Counted from the stretch's first letter, positions 46,025-60,713 are shown. The stretch is 64,000 nt of DNA from Latrodectus hesperus (GCA_037975125.1 JAJQOW010000014.1:21407484-21471483); one strand, 5' to 3'. Numbers and translations are program-made. The notes: generated from the sequence alone by a model not told the origin.

Positions 46025-47090
46025 AAATTCATAAATTATCAACCAACATGAGAGAGGGAGATTATCTGAAGTGTAACTAACTTAAGATGCGCACAGAAGT
46101 TAAGGCCAACACCTTAATTTTTGTCACGGGAGGCGAATCCAAAACACAAAAAATAACGGTCACATTTTTAATTATCAGAAAAAGGACTCGAAACTATAAA
46201 AAGCAAATATATCCCAAGAATTAAAATTCTACTTCTAAATGATTTTTACCAAAAAATTCATTATAATTATTGAATTGCAGAGTTTCTGCTTCTCTTTTTC
46301 TCTTAGTGTTGGATGCAATCCTTGAATAGTTTAGATCTCTATGCAGAATTATTGCCTCCACCTCAATAATATTCAATAACTTTCCATTTTTCTAAGCAAT
46401 AGCTCCGGGAAAGCTGAAAAACTCCGGAATTACTTTTTTTAAAATTATCATTGCGCTCTAGCGATTATGAATTATGTTTGGCATGATCTTAACTGTTGAT
46501 ATTAAAAAAATATTGGTCTTACTGTTGATATTGAAAAAATTTATGAATAATTTTTAGTGTGTTAAAATTATCTAGGACATTATCTATAAATGGCCCTTTT
46601 ATTTTTTAGCGCATACGTTCATCTTAAAATTTCTTATAAGCATTTTTTGATATTATGCGAAAAGATAGAGAAAAATGGTATATATAACTTAGATCAATTA
46701 GGAATAGGTTTTTTTCCCTAGATTTATACCAGTTACTTTGATTTAAATTTTGATTGAATTTTTAAAACAATTTTTAAAGGCTATAACGAGTAATTTTTAT
46801 AAAAAAATATATCTTTAATTTAAATAAATATTTACTTCATTTTTTCAAAGCTGGATTGTAGATACTGGATAGTATAATATTTTTACAATAAATTAGAAAA
46901 AATCATAGTCTCTTTATAAATTAATACAATAATTAATAATTAATAAAACATAAGAACAATACAGAAGATATTTGCTTATGTATCATCTTAAATTATGATA
47001 CGAAACTGGAAAAAAATATTTACAAAGTTCAAAATATTTCAAGAATACTAAATTCATTGAAAAATCGAAACCGTAACGGCAGTTTGGCAA
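46025..47090. other. AT-rich tract, nothing recognised
   Basis: A+T-rich with a slightly more complex start (46080-46420). No frame, repeat unit or inverted structure that I can support. Confidence 0.45.
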
Positions 47091-47300
47091 ACGTTTAAAA
47101 TAGCATCCACCCCCACGATTTTCTCGTATTCGATACATTCTCCGAATTGCCACTTACGTGGTAAACACTCATCTCTTTTGCATATGCGCGGGATCGGTAC
47201 GCGGATCAAGGTCAAAAGGATGGAAGGTTCATTTGCGGATGTTTACCTAACCACCTGCCTTCAACAACTATTGAATGCATGTGAAGGAGATACAGTGAAT
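47091..47300. promoter_or_regulatory. Candidate cis-regulatory island
   Basis: A 200-base island of balanced composition in AT-rich DNA holds several known-type motifs close together. They are TCAAGGTCA at 47206-47214, the exact extended half-site of FTZ-F1/ERR-type nuclear receptors, TTTGCATATG (POU-like) just upstream, and TGTTTACC (forkhead-like) just downstream. Frames are closed. Motif clustering is suggestive only. Confidence 0.3.
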
Positions 47301-48827
<1,527 letters not shown>

Positions 48828-49030
48828 CATCTCTTTAATGCATAGCCATTTCCACTTTTTTTATAGTCATCTGTGCATTTTACTACCTCACAAAGTTCAT
48901 ATGAAGTTCACTAAATCATATAATATTAACAGCATTTAGTTGAATTTTAAGAAATAAATCATTTCTAAGTTTATTTGATTCGATAATTATGAATTTTAGT
49001 TCTTATTAACAATAAAGTAGTTGTTTATTT

Positions 49031-49475
49031 CATTACAGTTGAAATCCTGATTAAGCCACTTTATTACGATTGTCATTGGTGTGAAATATCCGTGACGTCA
49101 GATAACATTTCATCTACGTTATATCGTATTGAGATGGCGTCGTAAATCCAACTTGTCAACGAATTTGTGCTTGCCTTCAAATCGCATTCTTCGAGCGGCA
49201 GAAAACAAGGCGAAGTTCACCATCGAATGTCTAACAATGCTGTCGAATTTAATTTTGTTAATAAAACGATTTCTTATATAAGCATTGGTTTGAGAAGCCG
49301 TTTTCAATTGATTCAAGCCATTAACACATTGGCAATAGAACAACAGAAAAAGCTAAATGAAAAAGACAACATAAAACTTTATAATTAGTTTAAATCGATA
49401 AGAACGATTTAAATTTTTAAAAATTTATTAATTAATAGAATTTTAAATTAATAAATGCAATTTTTAATTTTTTAT
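49031..49475 (-). repeat. Dispersed repeat R1, copy 2 (reverse)
   Basis: This is the reverse complement of 5985-6400 of copy 1, without tandem duplication or MITE. It shares AATTTTTAAAAATTTAAATC at one end and the GTAATAAAGTGG word plus a TGACGTCA site at the other. It defines the undisturbed organisation of the family. Confidence 0.8.
49119..49397 (-). pseudogene. R1 ORF relic, best-preserved copy
   Basis: The minus-strand frame gives RFKLIIKFYVVFFI, then TAG, then LFLLFYCQCVNGLNQLKTAS, then RNRFINKIKFDSIVRHSMVN, then LFSAARRMRFEGKHKFVDKL, then DLRRHLNTI and TAA at 49119. About 92 codons have a single in-frame stop inside the hydrophobic segment. The plan is a hydrophobic leader, a short loop and a basic Arg/Lys-rich body. 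Compared with copy 1, amino-acid changes are fewer than the flanking divergence would suggest, so the ancestor was probably coding. No family is recognised. Confidence 0.5.
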
Positions 49476-51339
49476 TCATAAATATATAACATTTACCTTA
49501 CATATTCAAAATTTAAATAATTTTTGAATTCAAAATAAACTATTTTAAATAAAATCCCTTACTAATACTTCTTGTAGGAATCATTTAAAAAAATTACTTA
49601 AAAAAAAACAAGACACATAGAATTTTTTTTATGTAAACATAATATTATAAAAAATTTTAGGCCTCGTCGCACTTCTATTTTCCATGTAAAAGTTACTGTA
49701 ACTGAACAAACAGAAAGAGGGCTTCTTGGAAAACATGAAGTAGCATGTCGAAATGGCATCAGTGGAGCAGCGGGATTCTCCATCTCGAGTTGAGACGTAG
49801 GCGCGCTGCCATGATTTAAAAGAGGTCATCCATTCAGGTGCTATGTTTTCACCGAATGACATCGTATAAATCGTCTGCGGCCGGAAATGGCAAACGCACG
49901 CGATGCTTTCCTCAAATGTAAAAAAAAGGATTTCGCTCAGATACTTTCCAAAAACAGTTTTTTTTATATTTTATATAAAAGATATTTGCCCTTCAAGATT
50001 AAACTTTTTGTAAACAGCAAACGAAAGTCATAAGAAATGAGAAAATTGGTAATGCAAAATAAAACCAAAAAAACAGTGAAGAAAAAAAAAATTAGTGAAT
50101 GTGGCTCTAATAGCAAATCATTCAATAGGATATTTTTTATTAAGATAATTTATAAATCGATAGAAGTTTATTTTTAACCTTCTGTATTATGCTTTTCTAA
50201 ATTTTAAATAGTCTTTTATCAATTCAATTTTATAAAAAATAAAACTGGCAATAACATAAAATATATGTTAACATTGTTTCAGATCTATGGATGGCATAAT
50301 TAGCAAAAATAAATGTTGTGTTTTAGTTTTTACGTATACACATTTGTCAAATATATATACTTACAAGTTGGTACACAAAAACACATTCACATTTGTCAAA
50401 TATATATTTGATATACACCTTTGTCAGATTGAGTGCTATATGTTGTTAAAATATGAATGTAAATGAATAGGTTTTTCTCTTTATAAATAATTATATAAAC
50501 TTAACATGGGTAGGATCCTAGCAAAGCCCACACCCTTGGCGCGAATGACTTTGGTTGGCGATAATTGTGGTTTGCGCCAATCTTGATAACCCTACTTCGA
50601 TACACTAGATATGATAAAAGAAACTATTTTTAAAATTTCTTTCTGACTTGCCGTTGTTGTTTTTTTTTTTTTTTTTTCCTCCAGTTTGTAACCAAGGGTA
50701 TGGGCTCTCCTAGGATTTCACCTTTAACATGTTTGGTGGTATTACAGTTCCTATTTAGCGTTAAAAGTCACGAGTTCTTTTCGGATAACGGATGATAGGT
50801 TATGCATTTTTACTTTCGGCAGATAAGTCTGACAAGTCAATTGTTATATATCACGGTATTTCTCCCTTTCGATACGCGAGTATAACCCATAACCTATGAA
50901 AAATTCGACCGCAAGGCGAAAAATGGCCCAGATGTTCAAATACCATTTCGGCTGTTAGATTATTTTTATGGGGTCGCTAAATGATTATAATGCAAGTAAA
51001 AAATTTCGCACTTTTTTATTTATAGAATGTTAATTAATAAATAAACTAATATTAATTAATAAGTTAATAGCCAGTACATTGTTCATAAGTTATATTAATA
51101 TATTAAATATTTCTGTAATATTCAATTTTCTTTAATTTGTAAGATTGTCGGGCATCCGTGAAGTATTAAACTTTTCTTACAAGAAACATTTGTTTGTAAA
51201 TAAAGAAGACATTTCATTCTTCATTTTTACCGAACACACACAAGCAATCCGAAACTTGCAGAAACTCAGTGTATAAATTCTCATCAGGCGGTATTTAATC
51301 AATATAACGTCACCGCCTCGGTTTTTTAAATAGAAAACT
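49476..51339. other. Mixed tract, two complex patches
   Basis: Patch 49670-49920 and patch 50650-51000 are richer in G+C. The second follows a T18 run ending TCCTCCAG and looks like an old dispersed repeat, but no partner is seen in the window. Frames at 49598-49783 and 49629-49862 (-) overlap each other and are unsupported. Confidence 0.35.
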
Positions 51340-51690
51340 TGGCGCTTTTCCAAATCTCATCCATCTTCATGCAAACTATCTATCTTCAGGCGTATCACCT
51401 GCTTCCGATTCGGCCAAAAACGACCGCACCACGGAATTAAATACATCACGCCTTACGTTCCTCGTCTCTCTCCCCCTCCTACAAAGAGACACGCCACCAC
51501 ACGTGCTTTCTCGCACAGGTGGCTGTACCTGGGCATCCAAGGGGCATTAGGTATGCAGGCAGCGTGCCGTGATGACCCAACTGTTGGATGGAAAGTGTAG
51601 CAGGAGTGCTATCTGGGAGCTTTCGTGAGGTAGCAAGATAAGTAAGAAGTCATTCGTGACGAAGCCAACACTGACTTGCTTTCGCTTTCG
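51340..51690. promoter_or_regulatory. GC-richer island with E-boxes
   Basis: About 350 bases of much higher G+C lie immediately before the 123-bp array. Words include CACCACACGTGC (CACGTG-type core), CGCACAGGTGG and TCACCTGC (CAGGTG/CACCTG E-boxes, bound by bHLH or Snail-type factors). No long frame. It may be a promoter or enhancer, though E-box cores are common by chance. Confidence 0.3.
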
Positions 51691-52560
51691 TTTCTACTCG
51701 AGAAGGATTTATCAGGTGGTTGTCAAATTTTTGAGTACCTATGGATTTGGAAAGATTTGATTGGAAGTATGCATCTAAAATAGAAAGGTAAAAACTAGGG
51801 AATCATCCGTTTTTCTCTCGCAGAGAAAGGTTTATCAGAGGGTTGTCAAAGTTTTGAGCATCTATGGATTTGGAAAGATTTGATGGGAAGTATGCATCTA
51901 AAATAGAAAGGTAAAAACTAGGGAATCATCAGTTTTTCTCTCGCAGAGAAAGGTTTATCAGAGGGTTGTCAAAGTTTTGAGCATCTATGGATTTGGAAAG
52001 ATTTGATGGGAAGTATGCATCTAAAATAGAAAGGTAAAAACTAGGGAATCATCCGTTTTTCTCTCGCAGGAAAAGGTTTATCAGATGGTTGTCAAAGTTT
52101 TGAGCATCTATGGATTTGAAAAGATTTGATGGGAAGTAATGTATCTAAAATAGAAAGGTAAAAACTAGGGAATCATCCGTTTTTCTCTCGCAGGAAAAGG
52201 TTTATCAGATGGTTGTCAAAGTTTTGAGCCTCTATGGATTTCAAAAGATTTGATGGGAAGTAATGTATCCAAAATAGAAAGGTAAAAACTAGGGAATCAT
52301 CAGTTTTTCTCTCGCAGAGAAAGGTTCATAAGAGGGTTGTCAAAGTTTTGAGCATCTATGGATTTGGAAAGATTTGATGGGAAGTATGCATCTAAAATAG
52401 AAAGGTAAAATCTAGGGAATCATCAGTTTTTCTCTCTCAGGAAAAGGTTTATCAGATGGTTGTCAAAGTTTTGAGCATCTATGGATTTGGAAAGATTTGA
52501 TGGGAAGTATGCATCTAAATTAGAAAGGTAAAATCTAGGGAATCACCAGTTTTTTCTCTA
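51691..52560 (+). repeat. 123-bp tandem array, seven units
   Basis: The landmark GGGAATCAtC starts at 51798, 51921, 52044, 52168, 52292, 52415 and 52538, giving a period of 123-124 bp. Each unit contains TTTCTCTCGCAG, GGTTTATCAGA, GGTTGTCAAAGTTTTGAGC, ATCTATGGATTTGGAAAG and AAATAGAAAGGTAAAAAC. Units differ at scattered sites (AGG or TGG after CAGA, ATGC or AATG). The first and last are the most diverged, as expected of unequal exchange. No open frame runs through the array. Confidence 0.97.
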
Positions 52561-52753
52561 TAGAAAGTATCCAAATGGGAATCAATTGTCAATTCTTCAT
52601 TCATTTTCGGAAAAGATTCGAACATCGAAAATGTCTTCCCGTTTGAGTCGTTCAAATCCTAACTTATTATTTTTTATATTTCAAACCAAAACCTTAAAAT
52701 TGAAAAATACGAATTGTAATCAAAAAAGGCATAACTTGACATTTTGATTCGTG

Positions 52754-54039
<1,286 letters not shown>

Positions 54040-54195
54040 TATGAAAAACACATTTCATTTGAAGATTTTATTTCAGAAAAACTATTTTTTTTAAAGTTTC
54101 AGAATAAAGATTTAATTTTAAAATTTAAACAAATCCTTTTAGTAACCGGTGGATTTACACATGTCGTTATACATTTTTTTCATGATAGGGTTAAA

Positions 54196-54508
54196 ACGGA
54201 GCCCGGTGGCTCAGTGGCAGCGTTTCACGTTCCCAAGGCACAGGTCCGAGGTTCGATCCTCGGGCTGGGCAAAGTCGACTCAGCCTTTCATCCCTTCAGT
54301 GGGTCGATAAATTGAGTATCAAGCATGCTTGGGAGCTAAACACTGGGGGTCTCACGTTAGACTGACCATCTAACTGGTATATATGTATTGCACTCCAGGG
54401 CCCATGATCATGAAAATATTTATGGTCACTGTCAACACCCCCTAGGGGGTGTTGGCACTGTAAGCCTTGGCCCACACGTGCGGTCGAGTCACGGAGTTCA
54501 TTTTAGTT
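54196..54508 (+). mobile_element. tRNA-derived SINE, family A, full length with TSD
   Basis: The insertion is flanked by perfect 10-bp duplications TAGGGTTAAA at 54186-54195 and 54509-54518. The tRNA-like head starts near 54201 (GCCCGGTGGCTCAGTGGCAG, A-box) and has a B-box GAGGTTCGATCC. The ends GCCCGG and CTGGGC can pair like an acceptor stem, and the TTCCCAA loop hints at tRNA-Gly. The body has GGTCGATAAATTGAGTA, CAAGCATGCTTGGGAGC and GGCCCACACG, then a TTTAG-type tail. It alone contains an extra palindrome at 54433-54454. Partial copies are at 18076 and 26262. Confidence 0.95.
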
Positions 54509-54663
54509 TAGGGTTAAATCTAAATTTCGAAAGAACTTAATTAATGGTAAAAAATTCAATAAAAGTTCTTAATAAGTTGTTTCTTGTGTTTCCGGATGGC
54601 ATCATTTGTGATTTATCAAGTCTTTAAGGGTTTAGTTGTTTTTTCAGTTATTGTTAACACTTT

Positions 54664-54790
54664 ATAATCGAGAGGTAATTTGAGTGGAATCTAAGTTTAA
54701 AATGGACTCCGAATCATCGCATTATTGACGGCAGACATGAGAATCGAACTCATAAACTATTCTTCAAATGGATGCTAGATTTTAATGTTG
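54664..54790 (-). mobile_element. Degenerate SINE family B copy (reverse)
   Basis: Read on the minus strand it gives AGTTTATGAGTTCGATTCTC (B-box region), then ATTCGGAGTCCATTTTAAAC. These parallel AGTTTATAGGTTCGAATCCC and GTTCGGAATCCACTTTAAAC of the complete copy at 8499. Divergence is high and the edges are uncertain. Confidence 0.7.
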
Positions 54791-56710
54791 AGAACAAATG
54801 AACGAAATAGGTAATAATTAAATACAAAGTAAAGAATAAAAGTAAAATGTAAACATTCAAAGCAAATTTTTTAGATAAATACATTATAAATCAGATAAAA
54901 TTATCTTTAAATACATCCTTACTTTTTTAATTTTCTTCTAATAAAAAAAATATTTCTGGATTGACTTTCACTTCAATTTTCAAATACTTTAAATAAGATA
55001 AAAATTTTAATTTAAGTTTTTGTCTGTAATACGATTCTAATTTCTTTAGTTTCGTAATTTCCCCATTCATAAAATAAACATTTTTATTCATCATATTACT
55101 ACTCTATTTTTTACCTTTTTCTAAGGACTGAAAAAAGAATACTTAATTGGTATATTCTTTAAATTGTGTGTGTTGAAAAAAGTACATTTGAATGGGAAGT
55201 TGAACAACTAAATTATGTAGTACAAGCTCAGAAACAAATTATAACAAAGAGATATTTGCAACATAATATCTCTTTTAAACTAAGAGATATTACTAACATA
55301 GAGGCTTGTATTTCTACTTCATTTATAATAGAAATAAAAAAATAGAAACTGAAACAGAAAGAGGAGTGCGTGATATACGACAATCTTTTATGGAACTCCG
55401 GAAAATTGTTGGTTTTAGAGTATAGCAGGTGGGAAAGAATAGAAGAGAGAAAAAATTGTTATCAAAATAATACTAGGCTATGTTTTTTAAGGTTCATAAG
55501 AGCTTTAAGTGAGAAATTTTTAAGTAAAAATTTACTAATGAAACACGTAATTTCTTAAATCTCTTAAATGCTTTTCGTTATCATTAATAACGAAATGTTA
55601 GGTTCTAATCATAACAAAAAATTAATTTTAAAAGTTTAACTTCAAAATAAATAATTTTCGAATTTAATTTTAAATTGGACAGCAAAAAATCCTTAAATAA
55701 AGTAATTAACTTTTTTTAAAAGCTAATATTTTTCATTCACACATTCCATATTTATTTCTCGTATAATTTAAGTAAATAATTTAAATTTTATAGGCATTTC
55801 CACGAAAATATGTGTATTAAAAAGTAGTTATTAACAGTATTTTTTAAGTAATTTCCTTTTTTATAATATTTTATTGAAGAAACTTTTATCGAATTGAATG
55901 TACACTTTAAGTATTAAATAAAGTATAACGCTATTTCTTTCATCAGACTCATTTGAAGGCAAAAAATATTAAAGATATCCAACTAAGAAACCAGATTCAA
56001 TCGTTAATTAGATTTCTGTAAGCTTTTATTCAAAATGATTTCAACAGTATAACACATGAAAAAATTACTTTTAATAATTAGGATAATTATTATTGACAGT
56101 AAAGATTTTTAATTGCTCTATCTTATTTTGCGATAAAATGATTTATATATTATATATTAAATAAAAAAGCATAGTGACATTTACTGAAGATGCGATAAAT
56201 ATAATTTGAAAAGCACATAATTTTAATTTCATGAAAAAGATTCACTGGTTGGAAATAATAGGATATTCACACTTATAATTACATACAACACACTTTTCCA
56301 ATTAAAAATGTGATTCATTATTCGAAGTTCTTCACTTTGTAGGACTGTCATTAGCGTTGATGTTATGACACTTGGACAAGCCAAGCTCGCTATGCCGTTG
56401 GTTATGCGAATTTAAGTCACTAAGGTGCGTCTTTCGTTTTAACCAGAGCACCACGAAGATCAATTACGACAAAAGTACGACTTTGCTCTAAACTCCTCCG
56501 ATAGATGGCACCACCAGAGGATCCACTCCCTCAATTTTGACATTGATCTGGAGAAGGAGGAAAATTTTCTCCAGATCATTACACCCATGATAACTGCTCA
56601 ACGACGAACCACAGGACTTTGAATTCCTCAGATTTAATGAGTATGTATTGCCATTAGTAATGTACACAGTTAGAATATGACAAAGAGCCAATTAATTCAT
56701 TCGTGTTTAG
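54791..56710. other. AT-rich tract with a complex patch at 56340-56690
   Basis: Most is featureless. The patch has CTGGAGAAGGAGG...TTTTCTCCAG complementarity, a CTCF-like CCACCAGAGGA and a 67-codon minus frame (IEGVDPLVVPSIGGV at its C-terminal end). It looks like an old repeat, possibly transposon-derived, but has no partner here. Confidence 0.35.
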
Positions 56711-58100
56711 ATCAAACATTTTAGAAAATTATTATATATTTTCACAAAAAACGCCTTACTAGATAACTTGATATCGATTATTTAATATATTTCTTGTATT
56801 TAAATCATAAAAATGGATAATCGATATAAAGAAAGGAAACATTCTTTTTTTTCCTCCTTTTAAAATAAATAGAGAGATAAAAAAATCAAACATTTTAGAA
56901 AATTATTATATATTTTCACAAAAAACGCCTTACTAGATAACTTGATATCGATTATTTAATATATTTCTTGTATTTAAATCATAAAAATGGATAATCGATA
57001 TAAAGAAAGGAAACATTCTTTTTTTTTCCTCCTTTTAAAATAAATAGAGAGATAAAAAAATCAAACATTTTAGAAAATTATTATATATTTTCACAAAAAA
57101 CGCCTTACTAGATAACTTGATATCGATTATTTAATATATTTCTTGTATTTAAATCATAAAAATGGATAATCGATATAAAGAAAGGAAACATTCTTTTTTT
57201 TCCTCCTTTTAAAATAAATAGAGAGATAAAAAAATCAAACATTTTAGAAAATTATTATATATTTTCACAAAAAACGCCTTACTAGATAACTTGATATCGA
57301 TTATTTAATATATTTCTTGTATTTAAATCATAAAAATGGATAATCGATATAAAGAAAGGAAACATTCTTTTTTTTTCCTCCTTTTAAAATAAATAGAGAG
57401 ATAAAAAAATCAAACATTTTAGAAAATTATTATATATTTTCACAAAAAACGCCTTACTAGATAACTTGATATCGATTATTTAATATATTTCTTGTATTTA
57501 AATCATAAAAAAATGGATAATCGATATAAAGAAAGGAAACATTCTTTTTTTTTTCCTCCTTTTAAAATAAATAGAGAGATAAAAAAATCAAACATTTTAG
57601 AAAATTATTATATATTTTCACAAAAAACGCGTTACTAGATAACTTGATATCGATTATTTAATATATTTCTTGTATTTAAATCATAAAAATGGATAATCGA
57701 TATAAAGAAAGAAAACATTCTTTTTTTTCCTCCTTTTAAAATAAATAGAGAGATAAAAAAATCAAACATTTTAGAAAATTATTATATATTTTCACAAAAA
57801 ACGCCTTACTAGATAACTTGATATCGATTATTTAATATATTTCTTGTATTTAAATCATAAAAATGGATAATCGATATAAAGAAAGAAAACATTCTTTTCT
57901 TTTTTCCTCCTTTTAAAATAAATAGAGAGATAAAAAAATCAAACATTTTAGAAAATTATTATATATTTTCACAAAAAACGCCTTACTAGATAACTTGATA
58001 TCGATTATTTAATATATTTCTTGTATTTAAATCTTAAAAATGGATAATCGATATAAAGAAAGGAAACATTCTTTTTTTCCTCCTTTCAAAATAAATAGAG
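56711..58100. repeat. 175-bp satellite-like array, eight units
   Basis: ATCAAACATTTTAG starts at 56711, 56885, 57060, 57234, 57409, 57587, 57761 and 57938, giving periods of 174-178 bp. Units are nearly identical. Nearly all differences are lengths of the T run before CCTCC and of an A run, with rare substitutions (CGCCTT/CGCGTT, AAAGG/AAAGA, ATCATA/ATCTTA). Each unit holds the exact inverted repeat ATATCGATTAT...ATAATCGATAT. The period is close to a nucleosomal repeat. No open frame. Confidence 0.98.
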
Positions 58101-58472
58101 GTATTTAAAAATAAATATTTATAGTAAAAACTTGTAAAATTGAAACACTAAAAAATTACCTACTGCTTCTTGAGATTTAAAAAAATGTCTCGAAAAAATC
58201 TTTTGATTATTCTCTTTTTATTATTATTCCTCAATTTTATTTTTTACAACTCCAATTTTCCGATCTTAATTTGTTGAATAATCTTAAAAGTTTGATATGG
58301 AGAGTACATTATTATAGCACACGCATAATATATATATACTTAAGATCATATAATTCATGAAATTTTTATTTTAGTAAATTTTTAAATATCTATAAGCCTT
58401 GATATTAAATTTTTCAAGAAATCGTGCTTCGACGCGTAACGATATCTTTATTCTGTAACTATGTAAGCCTCT
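58101..58472. other. AT-rich spacer after the satellite
   Basis: Featureless A+T-rich sequence between the array and the A/T homopolymer junction. Confidence 0.5.
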
Positions 58473-58506
58473 AAAAAAAAAAATTTTTTTTTTTTTTTTT
58501 TTTTTT
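58473..58506. repeat. A11-T23 homopolymer junction
   Basis: A run of about 11 A passes directly into about 23 T. On the minus strand this is a long poly(A) after ...CGGCTGGCT, which could be the tail of a retrocopied transcript or SINE whose body extends toward 58650. Without a target duplication this stays open. Confidence 0.5.
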
Positions 58507-58800
58507 AGCCAGCCGCTCAAGCGTTGGATAAAAGTATCCTCTACTTTTGCCTCTGCATCTGAAAAATAAGCAGCAGTTCTCGTTTCCATAGTAACGAGTC
58601 CCAGTGATATTTCATCCTTTAAAAATAAAACGTCATTTGTCCCTTTTTTCACATAAGGTCATCCGTTATGCGTTGGGCGATTTTCGATAGGAAATCCAAT
58701 CGGGAGCGATATTTTTGAACGGAACAGATAAATTCGCGTCACTAGAAAATCACGTAGGCGATTCTCGGAAGAAAAAAAATACGTTTAGTTTATTTCTTTA
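58507..58800. promoter_or_regulatory. GC-richer island with an RFX X-box match
   Basis: A 290-base island of balanced composition contains GTTTCCATAGTAAC at 58582-58595. This fits the RFX-family X-box pattern RTHNYYATRRNRAC at all 14 positions. X-boxes mark promoters of ciliary genes in animals. A CCAAT box (AATCCAATCGGGAG) and CG-containing words lie about 110 bases away. A minus-strand frame (MKKGTNDVLFLKDEISLGLV and onward) runs into the poly(A) and could be a retrocopy. No downstream exon is seen. Confidence 0.3.
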
Positions 58801-60659
58801 AAATCTATTTCTAGGCATACTGAAAATGTTCGAAGGGAAAAAATGAATAGGTACGCCAAAATATAGTATAAGAAAGCTATAAAAGTTTGAAAAATATGTT
58901 ACTTTAAAATAAAATATACGTTGTTCACATTCATTTATGATTCTCATTGCCAAGAATTGTATTTTTTAAATTACCATTATTTTTAATTTAGTTTATGTTG
59001 CATTGTTAATTTATGATCCTTATAATTTCGGTTAAATACCGTTAAAAAATTAAGAGTAATGGTGTGTAACTATATGTTTTTTGACAGAAAAATAAATGAC
59101 ATTTTACAATATAAAAAACTCATGCTAATGGTAAATAACATCTTTATATGATTATTACAAAATTTAATATTTATCATAATTTAATATTTATATATGTTAG
59201 GATTGTGAAAAAATGATATTGTTTGATCAAAATTATAATGGAAATATTGTACTTTATCCATAAAAGAGAACTAATATTTTAAAAATTAAAAAAATCAACA
59301 TATTTTAGAGAGCAATACATTTTTTTTTGCTAAAAATTTGGAAAAAGTTTCAAATTATTTTTTAATTTTTTATAAGAAAAGAAGAAAGGTAATTGGAGTT
59401 CGTAAATAGTAAAAGTAATCATGAAACTTTGAAATAAAAATCAATCTACACAATTTATCATATGTTCATTAATAGACAGTTAAAATTAAAGAAATTGCTA
59501 AATGATAAAAAAGGTACAAATATTAAAAATATTAGAATCAGGTCAAATTCTTAATTTTTTGGATTCAAAATCTGATTCCTAAAAAATATTTTTAAAAACG
59601 TTAAATTCTTGAATTTCTCAGTTAATTTTAACAAATAAATAATAATAAAAAGAAATTATACTTAAAAACGTTTAATAAAAAATTAGATTTACTTAAAAAC
59701 TTTAAAAATAATAATAAAAGCTTACAAGTTACAGGTGAATAGCATATATCAGCAAACCATTTTCAAAAACAATCCCTAAATCCTTTACAAAGCTATACAT
59801 TCAAATAGGTATAGGAAGTAAATAATCGCTGCAAATTATTTATTCAGTAAATTCACTTCAATTTATTCTGGATATATAAATTTTAGTTTTATATAAAATA
59901 TATTGGTTTAAGAACAGTAATCATTCTTGGACTAAGACATCGGTGGCCAAATCTGAAAATTATTAATTCCATTATCCTCACAACTGTTGCAAAATGATAC
60001 ATAATGACAGAGAACAATGATTAAGATTAAATTGGAAAACATAAAATTTCACTACTTCCTTTCAAGATATCTGAAGTTTGATTATCAATTCCTTGTTCTT
60101 TATGCAACTTAAAATAAATTTAAGTTTTGTTCGTACTAAAAGTTTGGTAATACAATCGCCTTAAAGTTTAATTTTTATTTTAATATCAAATATCAAATAA
60201 ATTTCTTGGAGAATTTGTGAAAAAATAGTAAACGCACATGACTTTAACAAGAGATTGTATAAAACCTAAATTGTAAACATCATAACTGCAAAATAAATAC
60301 AAGTTTCAATATAACATATGCACAAATGATTTCCTTAACCGAAGTTTTAAGACGCGTTTCTTACGAATTTAATGTCTGTACAGTAGATTCGCGATTATAT
60401 GAAACAATTGTTATAACGATTACATGGATCATGCGGGCTGAGGCAATTTCGGCAATTCAAAGTTCATTTGATGGATAAAAGTGTGTATAAATAAATAAGG
60501 TGAAACAAGTATTTTGTGTTAAACAGTTTTTTATGCATAAACACCGAAATTTAGACTCCATAAAAAATTGAATACAACTGCATAAAAAATAATTTGGGAA
60601 GACAAAGCTCGTGTATGTGTTTCTACGTTCTGAATACCAAAAAATACTTTGTTGTCATT

Positions 60660-60660
<1 letters not shown>
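58801..60660. other. AT-rich tract, nothing recognised
   Basis: Low-complexity A+T-rich sequence without supported frames or repeats. Confidence 0.5.

Positions 60661-60661
<1 letters not shown>

Positions 60662-60713
<52 letters not shown>
60662..60713. repeat. (TA)n microsatellite, about 52 bp
   Basis: Pure TA run. Confidence 0.95.

Noticed and set aside
49167..49388. 73-codon plus-strand frame
   Set aside because: It is antisense to the better-supported R1 frame on the minus strand, which is conserved in the other R1 copy.
54201..54272. tRNA gene
   Set aside because: The acceptor-like ends can pair, but the segment is the 5' part of a 313-bp SINE with its own duplications and related copies in the window.
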